The position numbers were made by a program, and so were the translations under genes. Under the pieces are notes generated by a model. The model did no database searches. It saw only the letters and a program-made list of their open reading frames with translations, and had not been told where the DNA came from. Of a stretch of DNA of 17,905 nucleotides, positions 1 to 7,232 are shown piece after piece. The DNA lies in NCBI GenBank assembly GCA_937919945.1, contig CALESY010000005.1:1-17905 (forward strand), written 5' to 3'. The stretch comes from an uncultured Chitinophagaceae bacterium (lineage in GTDB: Bacteria; Bacteroidota; Bacteroidia; Chitinophagales; Chitinophagaceae). The first letter of the stretch is position 1, and the number at the start of each line of letters is the position of its first letter.

Positions 1-53
1 TAAGAAAAATAATAATTCTGGTATTAACAATTTAATAGCCTAACTTCACTAAA

Positions 54-290
54 ATGCCTGTAATGATTACTGTCAACGACGTTTATCGTAAAATAAAAGA
101 AATGAGCTGCCGTACACCCAATCCGAGGCCGGCCATACAAGTAGCAGGCATTGCATCTGAAATGGAGCAAGGCAGAGAGCAAATACTACCCATGCTCACC
201 GAACTGAAAGATATGCGCCTGATAAAGTTTGAGGAGCCTGCAGTTATATCTATTAAGCTGACCTTGCTTGGTTTTACCGTCAGACGATAA
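54..290 (+). CDS. Small winged-helix-like hypothetical protein
   Basis: A 78-residue protein with no clear family match. Residues about 27-75 run helix, helix, short beta hairpin, and end in a KLTLLGF stretch that resembles the wing strand of winged-helix DNA-binding domains such as those of MarR or PadR type. This is inferred from the pattern, not from a recognised motif. The ATG at 54 is preceded by an A-rich leader (CACTAAA). A second in-frame ATG at 63 is nearly as plausible. The gene is convergent with the desaturase gene, and the two stop codons abut exactly. There is no signal peptide or membrane segment, so a cytoplasmic role is expected. It could equally be a small structural protein. 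Confidence 0.6.
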   Translation: MPVMITVNDVYRKIKEMSCRTPNPRPAIQVAGIASEMEQGREQILPMLTELKDMRLIKFEEPAVISIKLTLLGFTVRR

Positions 291-1019
291 TTACACCCTT
301 TTTATTTTGATGATGCGCAAGCGATGCAATAGTTGCATGGCTTTGTAGCCCATATCCCACTCAAACCAGCGGTGTGCGTTATTAGCATTGGCAGGATGCT
401 TATGGTGGTTGTTATGATATGCCTCTCCCCAAAACAATACATCTACAGGCAGTATGTTCTTGGATGTATTCGTCATCTTGTAGTTTTCGTAGCCGAATTT
501 GTGTGCCCACCAGTTTACCACCACTCCTTGAAAAGCTCCCATAGCCAATGTAAGTGGCAGGAATAAGAACATCCACCACGCTGTAGCGAATTGCACATAC
601 AGAAACACATACAGTGCAGCCCATAGCAGTTTGGTTATCCAACTGTGTGCAATCTTATCAAACGGTTGCCACACGGGCAGGTCTTTTTTGTATTTATCCT
701 GTACGTCGGTCTTGCCTGTATAAATATTACGATAGTTGTTGCGTGTATCCCACATCAGCATAAAGACATTGGGTGAGTTGGATGGTGAATGCGGATCTTC
801 ATCGGTATCTGTATGTGCATGGTGCATGCGGTGCATGATGCCATAAGAAGATGCACTGATATAGGATGCTCCTTGTGTAATAAATGAACCAACAAAAAAT
901 ATTCGTTCCCAAAACCTTGACATGGTAAACATACCATGCGCTGCATACCTGTGATGAAAAACAGACTGAAAGAAAAGCGAGCTATACCAATGTATAACCA
1001 GCAAAAGAAGGATAGCCAT
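291..1019 (-). CDS. Membrane fatty acid desaturase (acyl-CoA desaturase family)
   Basis: A 242-residue integral membrane di-iron desaturase, expected to introduce a cis double bond into membrane acyl chains. All three histidine clusters of the stearoyl-CoA desaturase-like family are visible: HRYAAH (residues 23-28), HRMHH (63-67, followed by AHTDTDEDPHSP) and HNNHH (202-206). There is also the NWWAHKFG segment (169-176) that carries an extra family histidine. Hydrophobic segments lie near residues 2-20, 40-57 and 130-165. The protein is shorter than eukaryotic desaturases and has no cytochrome b5 domain, so an external electron donor is expected. No upstream in-frame ATG exists before the nearest stop. 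Its 3' end abuts the small gene at 54-290. The exact substrate and double-bond position cannot be read from the sequence. Confidence 0.93.
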   Translation of the reverse strand: MAILLLLVIHWYSSLFFQSVFHHRYAAHGMFTMSRFWERIFFVGSFITQGASYISASSYGIMHRMHHAHTDTDEDPHSPSNSPNVFMLMWDTRNNYRNIYTGKTDVQDKYKKDLPVWQPFDKIAHSWITKLLWAALYVFLYVQFATAWWMFLFLPLTLAMGAFQGVVVNWWAHKFGYENYKMTNTSKNILPVDVLFWGEAYHNNHHKHPANANNAHRWFEWDMGYKAMQLLHRLRIIKIKRV

Positions 1020-1241
1020 AAATGATGTTTAAACTTGTTGCAGAATAAATGATTAACCTGCGTTAAAGCTTAAGCATCTTTTCGTACATGTAATATACGA
1101 ATAAAAAGGGGGATTCAGTTTTTTAAATATTCCTAAAGACTTGTGCAAGGTATATTTCTGATATTACTCAGCATTTAATAGCTGCGTATAAATAACATAA
1201 GCCACACGAATGTGTGGCTTATAGATGTATATCAGGTGTAT
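1020..1241. other. Intergenic region with one terminator
   Basis: This 222-nt AT-rich gap lies between two minus-strand genes. It holds the hairpin at 1197-1222 and presumably the promoter of the desaturase gene. I see no convincing ORF, RNA gene or full TTG/TAnnTTTG promoter in it. Confidence 0.5.
1197..1222 (-). terminator. Hairpin terminator downstream of the 1242-2009 gene
   Basis: A perfect 11-bp stem (ATAAGCCACAC / GTGTGGCTTAT) with a 4-nt loop (GAAT on the plus strand) starts 19 nt past the stop of the minus-strand gene. On the minus strand it is followed by a T-rich but interrupted tract (GTTATTT). The core AAGCCACAC recurs in the terminator at 2124-2150. Confidence 0.75.
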
Positions 1242-2009
1242 TTACTTCTTAGTGCCTGTTGAATATCTTATGGTTCCATCCTTCAGCATTTGAGATGTTA
1301 CAGTAAACATCAATGCGCCTTTTTTACCACTTGCATCACTTCTGTATATTTCATCGCCGATTTTCAGTGCACTGAATTTTTTTGTTTCATTCTTCATGAT
1401 GTGTATTGAAGCACTACCCTGTTTCAGGTAAATATCACTGCCTGAGTCATTGAAAATAGATACAGCACCTTTTTGCACATCTCCATCGTCAGTATTTTTA
1501 GCTGAGCCTCCATCGACCGGCAACGATGCTTTTACAGCACGTACCTGTTCAAAGAAAGATTTGGCTTCTGCTTCTTCCGCGAAGGATATTTCAACAGGCA
1601 TAGCACCGGTAATCTGCCTTAGACCATCACCTCTGCCACATATCAATTCATCAAAATAGTAGGACTGTCCGTCAACAATGTTGAATGTTACTTTATTTAT
1701 CTTTTGATTGCCATTCATCCAATCAAACACACCGGTAGAATAAGTGGTAAAATCTATACTACGAATAGCAACGTGCCATTTCTTCATTACTGTTACCGCA
1801 CCGCTATTATCTGTTCTGAAAACAGTATAGATAACAGAATCATCTTTTACACCAGCATATATATTGCGGGTAATACCATCATAATCATCGAGATAAGTAA
1901 CAGTCTTTTTGCCTTCGGCGGTTATCTTGATACCATCACATTCTCTGGTATCCTGAGCATTAGTAATAACCGTGCTACATAATAATGCTGCTGTAATAAT
2001 GCGTTTCAT
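1242..2009 (-). CDS. Secreted hypothetical protein
   Basis: A 255-residue protein I do not recognise. It begins with a textbook Sec signal peptide (MKRIITAALLCSTVITNA, then Q19 as likely mature N-terminus), so it should be exported to the periplasm or beyond. There is no lipobox and no T9SS-type C-terminal domain. The mature part appears beta-rich. A Ser/Gly/Asp-rich linker near residues 163-178 separates two halves. The second half (about 179-255, AVSIFNDSGSDIYLKQG...) looks like a compact beta domain. C24 and C124 could form a disulfide. It is bracketed by two hairpins sharing the same stem core and appears to be a single-gene transcription unit. Confidence 0.75.
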   Translation of the reverse strand: MKRIITAALLCSTVITNAQDTRECDGIKITAEGKKTVTYLDDYDGITRNIYAGVKDDSVIYTVFRTDNSGAVTVMKKWHVAIRSIDFTTYSTGVFDWMNGNQKINKVTFNIVDGQSYYFDELICGRGDGLRQITGAMPVEISFAEEAEAKSFFEQVRAVKASLPVDGGSAKNTDDGDVQKGAVSIFNDSGSDIYLKQGSASIHIMKNETKKFSALKIGDEIYRSDASGKKGALMFTVTSQMLKDGTIRYSTGTKK

Positions 2010-2123
2010 ACGTTGTTCTATTTTTTACAAAACAACAATGCTGATTACCTCAACCAATGTAAAACTTCATCAAACAGCTTTTTGGGTTCATTAATATGCA
2101 GTATGCATCATAAATACAAATAA

Positions 2124-2150
2124 CAAAGCCACACTATTTGTGTGGCTTTG
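2124..2150 (-). terminator. Hairpin terminator downstream of ricT
   Basis: A perfect 11-bp stem (CAAAGCCACAC / GTGTGGCTTTG) with a 5-nt loop (TATTT on the plus strand), 20 nt beyond the ricT stop. It shares the 9-nt stem core AAGCCACAC with the hairpin at 1197-1222. Confidence 0.75.
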
Positions 2151-2170
2151 CTCAGTTATATATTATCAGA

Positions 2171-3601
2171 TTATTGTGCAGGGGGTGGCGTTGGTTTATT
2201 GCCTTGTGGCCCACCGCCTTGCGGACGATTGCGATTGTTATTATTGCCGCCAGTTCTGTTGTTATTATTATTTGGGGTATTAGGACGGGCTTGCTGCTGC
2301 GGACGATTGCCACCCCCACCTTGTTGCGGCGGGCGATTTTGCTGTGGCGGCTTAGTATTGCCTGCACCTTGCTGTTGCGGACGGTTACCACTTTGTTGCT
2401 GTGGCTTGTTGGCTCCTGTTTGTTGCTGCTTGCTGCCCTGCTGCCCGCCACGGTTATCACTACGGCGGTCATTATTACTCCTTTTCTTCTTGTTGCCACG
2501 CTCCAGCGTTTTCAGGCTTATTTGCCCTACATCGTTTACGAAGCCCATTTCTACCTTCACCGCTGTTTTTGATGAAGTAATGGTTTCCAGTTCCACAGGT
2601 TGCAATTCTTCAGGTTTGATGCCTTGTTGATTGGCTTTCTGTATTTCTTTTACACGCTCTATAGATAGCGGATATTGCTTATTACTATCGCTGAAGCTAT
2701 ACCACATCAGGCTCTTAAATATGTCGCGCTTCTGCAAAGTTGCCCTGCCTTTAATGGTTTCTAACACATCGGCATTGTCAGGGAATACGCGGAGTGCATC
2801 CATATAGGTATCCAACTCGTAGTTCAGGCAACACTTCAGCCTGCCACATTGCCCGCTCAGTTTTGCCTGGTTGATAGACAGGTTCTGATACCTTGCTGCC
2901 GTGGTGTTGACGCTCTTAAAATCGCTGAGCCATGTACTGCAACAAAGTTCTCTGCCACAGCTACCAATACCACCTACTTTAGCACTTTCCTGCCGCGCGC
3001 CTATCTGCTTCATCTCAACCCGCACTTTAAAATCGCCCGCGTAAGATTTTATCAATTCACGAAAATCAACCCGTGCATCGGCTGTATAAAAGAAAGTTGC
3101 TTTTTTACCATCTGCTTGCAGTTCTACCTCACACAGCTTCATTTCCAACTTGTGGGTGCGCGCTATCACACGCGATTGTGTGAGCATTTCAGGTTCTCTG
3201 TCTTTGCTTTTGCGGTATTGAGCTATGTCTTCGTCGGTAGCTTTGCGCAGTATGCGCTTCATCTCGGCGTTTTCAGACACGCCGTATTTCTTCATTTGCA
3301 GCTTTACCAGTTCTCCGGTAAGGCTTACCTGCCCTACATCGTAGCCACCCGTACCCTCAACAGCAATCCAGTCGCCTTTTTCGAGTATATGATGGCTGCT
3401 ATTGCGATAAAAGTCTTTTCTGCTGCCTTTATTAAAACTTACCTCTACAATCGGGTAAGGTTTTGCACTATCGTACAAGGGCAAGGAACTAAGCCAATCG
3501 AAAACATTCATACGGTTGCATCCGCCACTGCTACATCCACCATTTCCTTTGCAACCACCGGGTTTTCCGTTAGCACCTGTGCCACAGTTGCCACATCCCA
3601 T
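2171..3601 (-). CDS. ricT: RicT/YaaT-like PSP1-domain protein with low-complexity tail
   Basis: A 476-residue PSP1-domain protein. In Bacillus, RicT (YaaT) works with RicA and RicF in an iron-sulfur complex that affects RNA processing and competence/sporulation. The Bacteroidota homologue's role is less defined. Two cysteine motifs of the family are visible: GSCGRELCC (C215, C220, C221) and QCGRLKCC (C252, C257, C258). The N-terminal 30 residues form a Cys/Gly-rich head (C3, C6, C17, C23, C28) ahead of NVFDWLSSLPLYD, as in other Bacteroidota members, which supports starting at M1 and not M31. Residues 369-476 form a basic tail of Gln, Asn, Pro, Gly and Arg with repeated NRPQQQ-like units, probably disordered. 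No ricA- or ricF-like gene is visible nearby. Confidence 0.9.
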   Translation of the reverse strand: MGCGNCGTGANGKPGGCKGNGGCSSGGCNRMNVFDWLSSLPLYDSAKPYPIVEVSFNKGSRKDFYRNSSHHILEKGDWIAVEGTGGYDVGQVSLTGELVKLQMKKYGVSENAEMKRILRKATDEDIAQYRKSKDREPEMLTQSRVIARTHKLEMKLCEVELQADGKKATFFYTADARVDFRELIKSYAGDFKVRVEMKQIGARQESAKVGGIGSCGRELCCSTWLSDFKSVNTTAARYQNLSINQAKLSGQCGRLKCCLNYELDTYMDALRVFPDNADVLETIKGRATLQKRDIFKSLMWYSFSDSNKQYPLSIERVKEIQKANQQGIKPEELQPVELETITSSKTAVKVEMGFVNDVGQISLKTLERGNKKKRSNNDRRSDNRGGQQGSKQQQTGANKPQQQSGNRPQQQGAGNTKPPQQNRPPQQGGGGNRPQQQARPNTPNNNNNRTGGNNNNRNRPQGGGPQGNKPTPPPAQ

Positions 3602-3801
3602 TTATATATATAATTTATGTTGACTGCCATCAACCCCGGTGCGCCTGTCATTATTAATTATCCATTCAAACCACGGCACCTGTCTTTAGCAGGATTTGCG
3701 AAAATAACCTTTTTTGACGATGAATACCAGTATACATTAAACAAATATACTAAGCGAGTGATTAAAACTAATAAGAGGATATTCTATAACAATAAAAAAT
3801 A

Positions 3802-3825
3802 AAAGCACCGTAGTAACGGTGCTTT
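3802..3825 (-). terminator. Hairpin terminator downstream of the small lipoprotein gene
   Basis: A 10-bp perfect stem (AAAGCACCGT / ACGGTGCTTT) with a 4-nt loop lies 20 nt beyond the stop of the minus-strand gene at 3846-4106. The minus-strand side runs into T-rich sequence (TTTTATTTTTTATTG), so it fits an intrinsic terminator for that gene. Confidence 0.8.
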
Positions 3826-3845
3826 GTTTGCAATATGTTGTTGCA

Positions 3846-4106
3846 TTATTTTTTATTCTCTAATGCGCAGGTAACAGTATGTTTTTCTCTGCCTAAATAA
3901 AAGCTGGCACTTTCTTCTTCACATTTTGCTTTGGCAAGCCCTTTACTGTTTTCTCTTTTCTTGGATGCGGAACTGGTTTTATACATTTCTTTGGTAACAG
4001 TATCGGTTATTTCGGTAATGCAATTGCAGTCGTACACTTTGGTGCAAGAGCCTGTAAATAAAGCACCTGCCACAATAAGTGCGCACAACCATAATGTATT
4101 TTTCAT
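3846..4106 (-). CDS. Small putative lipoprotein
   Basis: An 86-residue protein with a hydrophobic N-terminal signal (residues 5-17) ending in LFTGSC. C20 is the likely lipidated cysteine, allowing for the relaxed lipoboxes of Bacteroidota. Mature cysteines at C27, C29, C63 and C81 suggest disulfides or metal binding. The mature chain is Lys/Glu/Ser-rich, with MYKTSSASKKRENSKG in the middle. I know no named family. It forms a single-gene unit with its own terminator. A likely location is the periplasmic face or outer membrane. The function is unknown. Confidence 0.7.
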   Translation of the reverse strand: MKNTLWLCALIVAGALFTGSCTKVYDCNCITEITDTVTKEMYKTSSASKKRENSKGLAKAKCEEESASFYLGREKHTVTCALENKK

Positions 4107-4214
4107 ATATAAAACCCTATTTCGTTATAAAAATGGTAATTATTGGTTGAATTTGCAAGGGCGGTCATTAGATTGTTGGAATTTCCGTTAAAAATAGGCG
4201 ATTATCTTACAGAG

Positions 4215-4247
4215 AAAAGGCTACTATTTATAGTATAGCAGCCTTTT
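4215..4247 (-). terminator. Hairpin terminator downstream of the T9SS-sorted protein
   Basis: An 8-bp outer stem (AAAAGGCT / AGCCTTTT) encloses an imperfect inner palindrome (ACTA...TAGT). It lies 27 nt beyond the minus-strand stop at 4274. The closing A/T runs give a U-rich tail on the minus strand (CTTTTCTCTG). Confidence 0.65.
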
Positions 4248-4273
4248 ATATTCTAATTATAGTATTTACAACA

Positions 4274-5239
4274 TCATTGCTTTATAAACTTACTATTGAG
4301 TTTACCATCCCGAGTGTAGATACTAAAAAAGTATACACCTCTTTCTAAGCTATGTATTGGTATCGCTAATTTTGTATTTCCTTGTTGAGGTTGTATCTGT
4401 TCCTGAAGCACTTTCCTACCTGCAATATCTGTTATGATATACCAACTTTCGCCAACTGTCTTTATATCCAAATCTACATTCAGAACTGATGTTACGGGGT
4501 TAGGATACAACATTACTGTATTCGATGTTTTGAATCTATTAATATGCTTAGGCGTATCAACTGTACCTGTATCTACTTTATAATAAATCTTCAGATACGG
4601 TCTTCTACTAACTGATGTATCATCGGATGAATAAGCATGGAATATGACTGATGCATTATTACAACCTATTGTTGGTGATTTGACTGCCAAGCCAAAATTA
4701 GGTACGACACTATCTCTCCATAAACGATAGGTTGTTGTAATATCATATTCTTTGTTCCCGAGGCTATTGGGGAAACTGATGTTTATCGGGCCATAAAAAG
4801 CCGTATCAACGGGAGGCTGATTTTGATAATTTACGGTGTTTTCATACCAACGTTGTGTTACTCTGTAAAAATAAAAGTCTGCATTACAGTTAGAATAACA
4901 ATATGATGTATGATCTAAGTGCGTAAACCCAACAAAAACAGAATCTACATCTTTTGGCAAGCCGTTTAAATCAAACCTAAGATAGCTGGCAGCATGTGTG
5001 TTGTTACAGTTACTTATAGGTGAAGTAAGTATATACTCCTGATTACCATAGTTTGTGCTTAAATACTGCTCATGTACAAATGCATCCATACCTCCATTCA
5101 CACCTCCAATGTCAAACGAATCACCTAAACCCGGACCGGGACTGAAAATCATTACTGTATCTTTTTTACCAATGCCAGCCCAAACATCAGTTACAGTAAA
5201 GAGCATCGCAAGTAACGCCAATAAAAAAATCCCTCTCAT
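4274..5239 (-). CDS. Secreted DNRLRE-like protein with T9SS type A sorting domain
   Basis: A 321-residue exported protein. The Sec signal is MRGIFLLALLAMLFTVTDVWA. Residues about 50-225 resemble the DNRLRE/CBM96-like beta-sandwich: DAFVHEQYLSTNYGNQEY at the start, SYLRFDLNGLP, RVTQRWYENTVNYQNQP and YDITTTYRLWRD later. A short linker (TGTVDTPKH) follows. About 80 C-terminal residues form a typical Por/type IX sorting domain (VMLYPNPVTSVLNVDL ... ITDIAGRKVLQEQI ... LERGVYFFSIYT ... KFIKQ). This directs outer membrane translocation by T9SS and cell-surface attachment or release. There is no catalytic domain, so an adhesive or carbohydrate-binding role is an inference. The T9SS apparatus genes are not in the window. 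Confidence 0.85.
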   Translation of the reverse strand: MRGIFLLALLAMLFTVTDVWAGIGKKDTVMIFSPGPGLGDSFDIGGVNGGMDAFVHEQYLSTNYGNQEYILTSPISNCNNTHAASYLRFDLNGLPKDVDSVFVGFTHLDHTSYCYSNCNADFYFYRVTQRWYENTVNYQNQPPVDTAFYGPINISFPNSLGNKEYDITTTYRLWRDSVVPNFGLAVKSPTIGCNNASVIFHAYSSDDTSVSRRPYLKIYYKVDTGTVDTPKHINRFKTSNTVMLYPNPVTSVLNVDLDIKTVGESWYIITDIAGRKVLQEQIQPQQGNTKLAIPIHSLERGVYFFSIYTRDGKLNSKFIKQ

Positions 5240-5402
5240 AGCTTTTATTTTTTAGTTTATACAAAGCTCCGAGAGGTATGATTATATATTTATGACAAAA
5301 AGCATATTTGAAGATGATTATTGTCAGACATGCTCAGTAATAATTGGTCTTGGGCTTGAATTGTAAGTGCCTGTGCAAGATTGTTTGAAAATGAAAGATC
5401 AC

Positions 5403-6584
5403 TTATTCAAAAATCTCAAGCTTTTCGCCCAACTTATTAGTAACTACTACACGCCTCTTACCTTTTGCTGGCATCATGATTACCTTATCGTCATAAGCAT
5501 GTAATAGCTCTACCACATCTATAGGTACTGCAGTATCGCTATCTTTTTTACGATACACTTTTACAAGGCAGGGGTAGGCAATGTTTATTTTATCATGTAC
5601 ATAAATGGCTTTTTTGCCTTTAGTATATAACCAATCGGGGCGGCCATTGATATATTTCGTGTCCGGATGATAAACATTGCAATCAAAAGTTATCATGTTG
5701 TTCTTGGCTTTGTTAAATACATTGCCTGCACTATCATTTAATACAATGCTTTCGTTGTGACTTATCAATTTTCGATAACGATTACCGTAATCTTTACTGC
5801 TGCTTTCTGTTAGCTGCACCTGGTCTATGGTAAAGGGGTCAATACCTGTCATTTTCTTCAACCTGCCTGCCATTGGCAACACCATAAAGTTTCTGGTTGA
5901 GTCTTCAATGGCATGGTCGTACCCGCAATAGATGACAAACTTCTTATCGGGGTATTTATCTATTATGGCTTTGATGTTGCGTGCCTGCAATTCTTCTCTG
6001 CTTTCTCCTTTTTTCTGCAATTCCCAATCTGCCTCATACGGAAAAACAGTGTAACCTAGTTGCAGGGCTTCGCGCAGCAGGTTACCGAAACAAGGCTCGT
6101 TAGTATAGCTGATAGGGGTTACCGATGGATATTTATTAATATTGATGTTGGAGTCGGAATAAGGTAATGCTTCAAGCCCTATATATGTATAGCCCAGTTT
6201 TTTCAGTTCGGACAGCAATATAGTAACAAACACCCTATGACGCGGGTTATGATGGGCTTCGTTGAAGATGACAATACTTGTATTAGCCGCCTGTTCAAGA
6301 ATATAAGACGTTGCATTTACCTTGTTATTGAAAGGTGCCAATACCGCCTTGTTCGACTCAGTAGGCTGACCGGATTTATTTTTAAATTCTCTGTCTCGGG
6401 TTTCCAAGCCAAGCTTATACTCGCCGATGTAGGAGTAGGCAGTAGCTGCCATCTGATATTTGAAGGGTGTAGTATCTGCCCGCAAAGAACTGTCTATGAC
6501 AGATGAAAATTGGTATGGCGAAATTTGTGCTTTGCCAGCTGCACAGATAAAACAAAGGGTAAAAATGATGATACTGGTTCTCAT
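5403..6584 (-). CDS. Secreted ChaN/EreA/Tiki-like hypothetical protein
   Basis: I place the start at 6584, giving 393 residues, because MRTSIIIFTLCFICAAGKAQ is an obvious signal peptide. The ORF is open to 6686, but the extra 34 residues look non-coding. The mature part carries VIFNEAHHNPRHRVF (N107-E108-A109-H110-H111 and H116 with the first residue as M1 at 6584, give or take one), LGYTYIGLEAL, PYEADW and YCGYDHAIED. These resemble the Glu/His motifs (GExH ... lE ... E ... H) of the ChaN/erythromycin esterase/Tiki superfamily, but the first Gly is replaced by Asn. The fold assignment is an inference and no reaction can be named. The rest (FDCNVYHPDTKYINGRPDWLY) is unfamiliar. A TTG/TAGTTTTG promoter sits immediately upstream. 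Confidence 0.7.
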   Translation of the reverse strand: MRTSIIIFTLCFICAAGKAQISPYQFSSVIDSSLRADTTPFKYQMAATAYSYIGEYKLGLETRDREFKNKSGQPTESNKAVLAPFNNKVNATSYILEQAANTSIVIFNEAHHNPRHRVFVTILLSELKKLGYTYIGLEALPYSDSNININKYPSVTPISYTNEPCFGNLLREALQLGYTVFPYEADWELQKKGESREELQARNIKAIIDKYPDKKFVIYCGYDHAIEDSTRNFMVLPMAGRLKKMTGIDPFTIDQVQLTESSSKDYGNRYRKLISHNESIVLNDSAGNVFNKAKNNMITFDCNVYHPDTKYINGRPDWLYTKGKKAIYVHDKINIAYPCLVKVYRKKDSDTAVPIDVVELLHAYDDKVIMMPAKGKRRVVVTNKLGEKLEIFE

Positions 6585-6590
6585 ACATCT

Positions 6591-6621
6591 CAAAACTAAA
6601 GATTTAGTTGATGAGAAACAA
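6591..6621 (-). promoter_or_regulatory. Bacteroidota-type promoter of the ChaN/EreA-like gene
   Basis: On the minus strand, TTG (6621-6619) and TAGTTTTG (6598-6591) are separated by 20 nt. This matches the Bacteroidota -33/-7 consensus (TTG, 17-23 nt, TAnnTTTG). The -7 box ends only 6 nt before the proposed ATG, so the transcript would be leaderless or nearly so. Confidence 0.45.
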
Positions 6622-6704
6622 TGCTGAGAATGCTTATTTGTTGCATAGTTTCCACCAATCAATACATCAACAAATAAACTAATCAACCTATACCTAAAGC
6701 CCTG

Positions 6705-6712
6705 TACCTTTG
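6705..6712 (+). promoter_or_regulatory. Candidate -7 box of the FMN reductase operon
   Basis: TACCTTTG is an exact match to the TAnnTTTG -7 element of Bacteroidota, 16 nt upstream of the ATG at 6729. I see no TTG at the expected -33 distance, so support is partial. Confidence 0.45.
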
Positions 6713-6728
6713 CGCTTTCGTATTAATT

Positions 6729-7229
6729 ATGATTACAGTAATAGCAGGCACCAACCGTACAGACAGCATGACATTGAAAGTAGCCAGCCTATACCATACC
6801 ATGCTGGCTGCACAGCACCCCAACGTGCATCTGCTGAACCTGGAAGGGAAAGCAGTTTGGGAGCGTGGCGATGAAATGAAGCAAATAGAAAAAGATCTGC
6901 TGATACCTACCGAAAAGTTTGTATTTGTGATGCCCGAATACAATGGCAGTTTCCCCGGCATACTGAAACTGATGATGGATAACAGCGACATCAAAAAAGC
7001 ATGGTGGTATAAAAAAGCTATGCTGGTAGGTGTGGCAGACGGGCGCGCGGGCAACCTGCGCGGGCTGGACCACATGACCAACATACTGAACTACCTGCGC
7101 GTAAACATACTGTACAATAAAATACCCATCAGCCGCATTACAGAAGAGATAAGCGAAAACGGCGAAGTGCTGAAACCTACTACACTCAAGACGATAGAAA
7201 CACAAATAGACGAATTTTTGAAGTTTTAG
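6729..7229 (+). CDS. NAD(P)H-dependent FMN reductase family protein
   Basis: A 166-residue flavodoxin-fold oxidoreductase. It should bind FMN and reduce it or another acceptor (quinone, azo or nitro compound) with NAD(P)H in the cytoplasm. The phosphate-binding loop is visible as ITVIAGTNRTDSMT (residues 2-15). The FMN ring-binding motif PEYNGSFPG is at 69-77. GRAGNLRGLDH (105-115) is the usual later active-site segment. The length is slightly below the 170-190 typical of the family but covers all motifs. It is followed after 3 nt by the metallophosphoesterase gene, so the two are very likely cotranscribed. The physiological acceptor cannot be told from sequence. Confidence 0.9.
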   Translation: MITVIAGTNRTDSMTLKVASLYHTMLAAQHPNVHLLNLEGKAVWERGDEMKQIEKDLLIPTEKFVFVMPEYNGSFPGILKLMMDNSDIKKAWWYKKAMLVGVADGRAGNLRGLDHMTNILNYLRVNILYNKIPISRITEEISENGEVLKPTTLKTIETQIDEFLKF

Positions 7230-7232
7230 CAG

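Noticed and set aside
2138..2630. Two long plus-strand ORFs opposite the ricT tail
   Set aside because: They are antisense readings of the low-complexity Q/N/P/G tail, giving Leu/Cys/Pro-rich nonsense; the minus-strand RicT frame has clear family motifs.
2849..3613. 254-residue plus-strand ORF antisense to ricT
   Set aside because: It lies entirely opposite the conserved part of RicT and shows no domain or start context of its own.
3617..3802. 61-residue plus-strand ORF upstream of ricT
   Set aside because: It has no family resemblance, poor composition, and lies in the likely ricT promoter region ahead of a minus-strand terminator.
6585..6686. 34-residue extension of the ChaN/EreA-like protein
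   Set aside because: It precedes a complete signal peptide and overlaps the predicted promoter, so it is unlikely to be translated.
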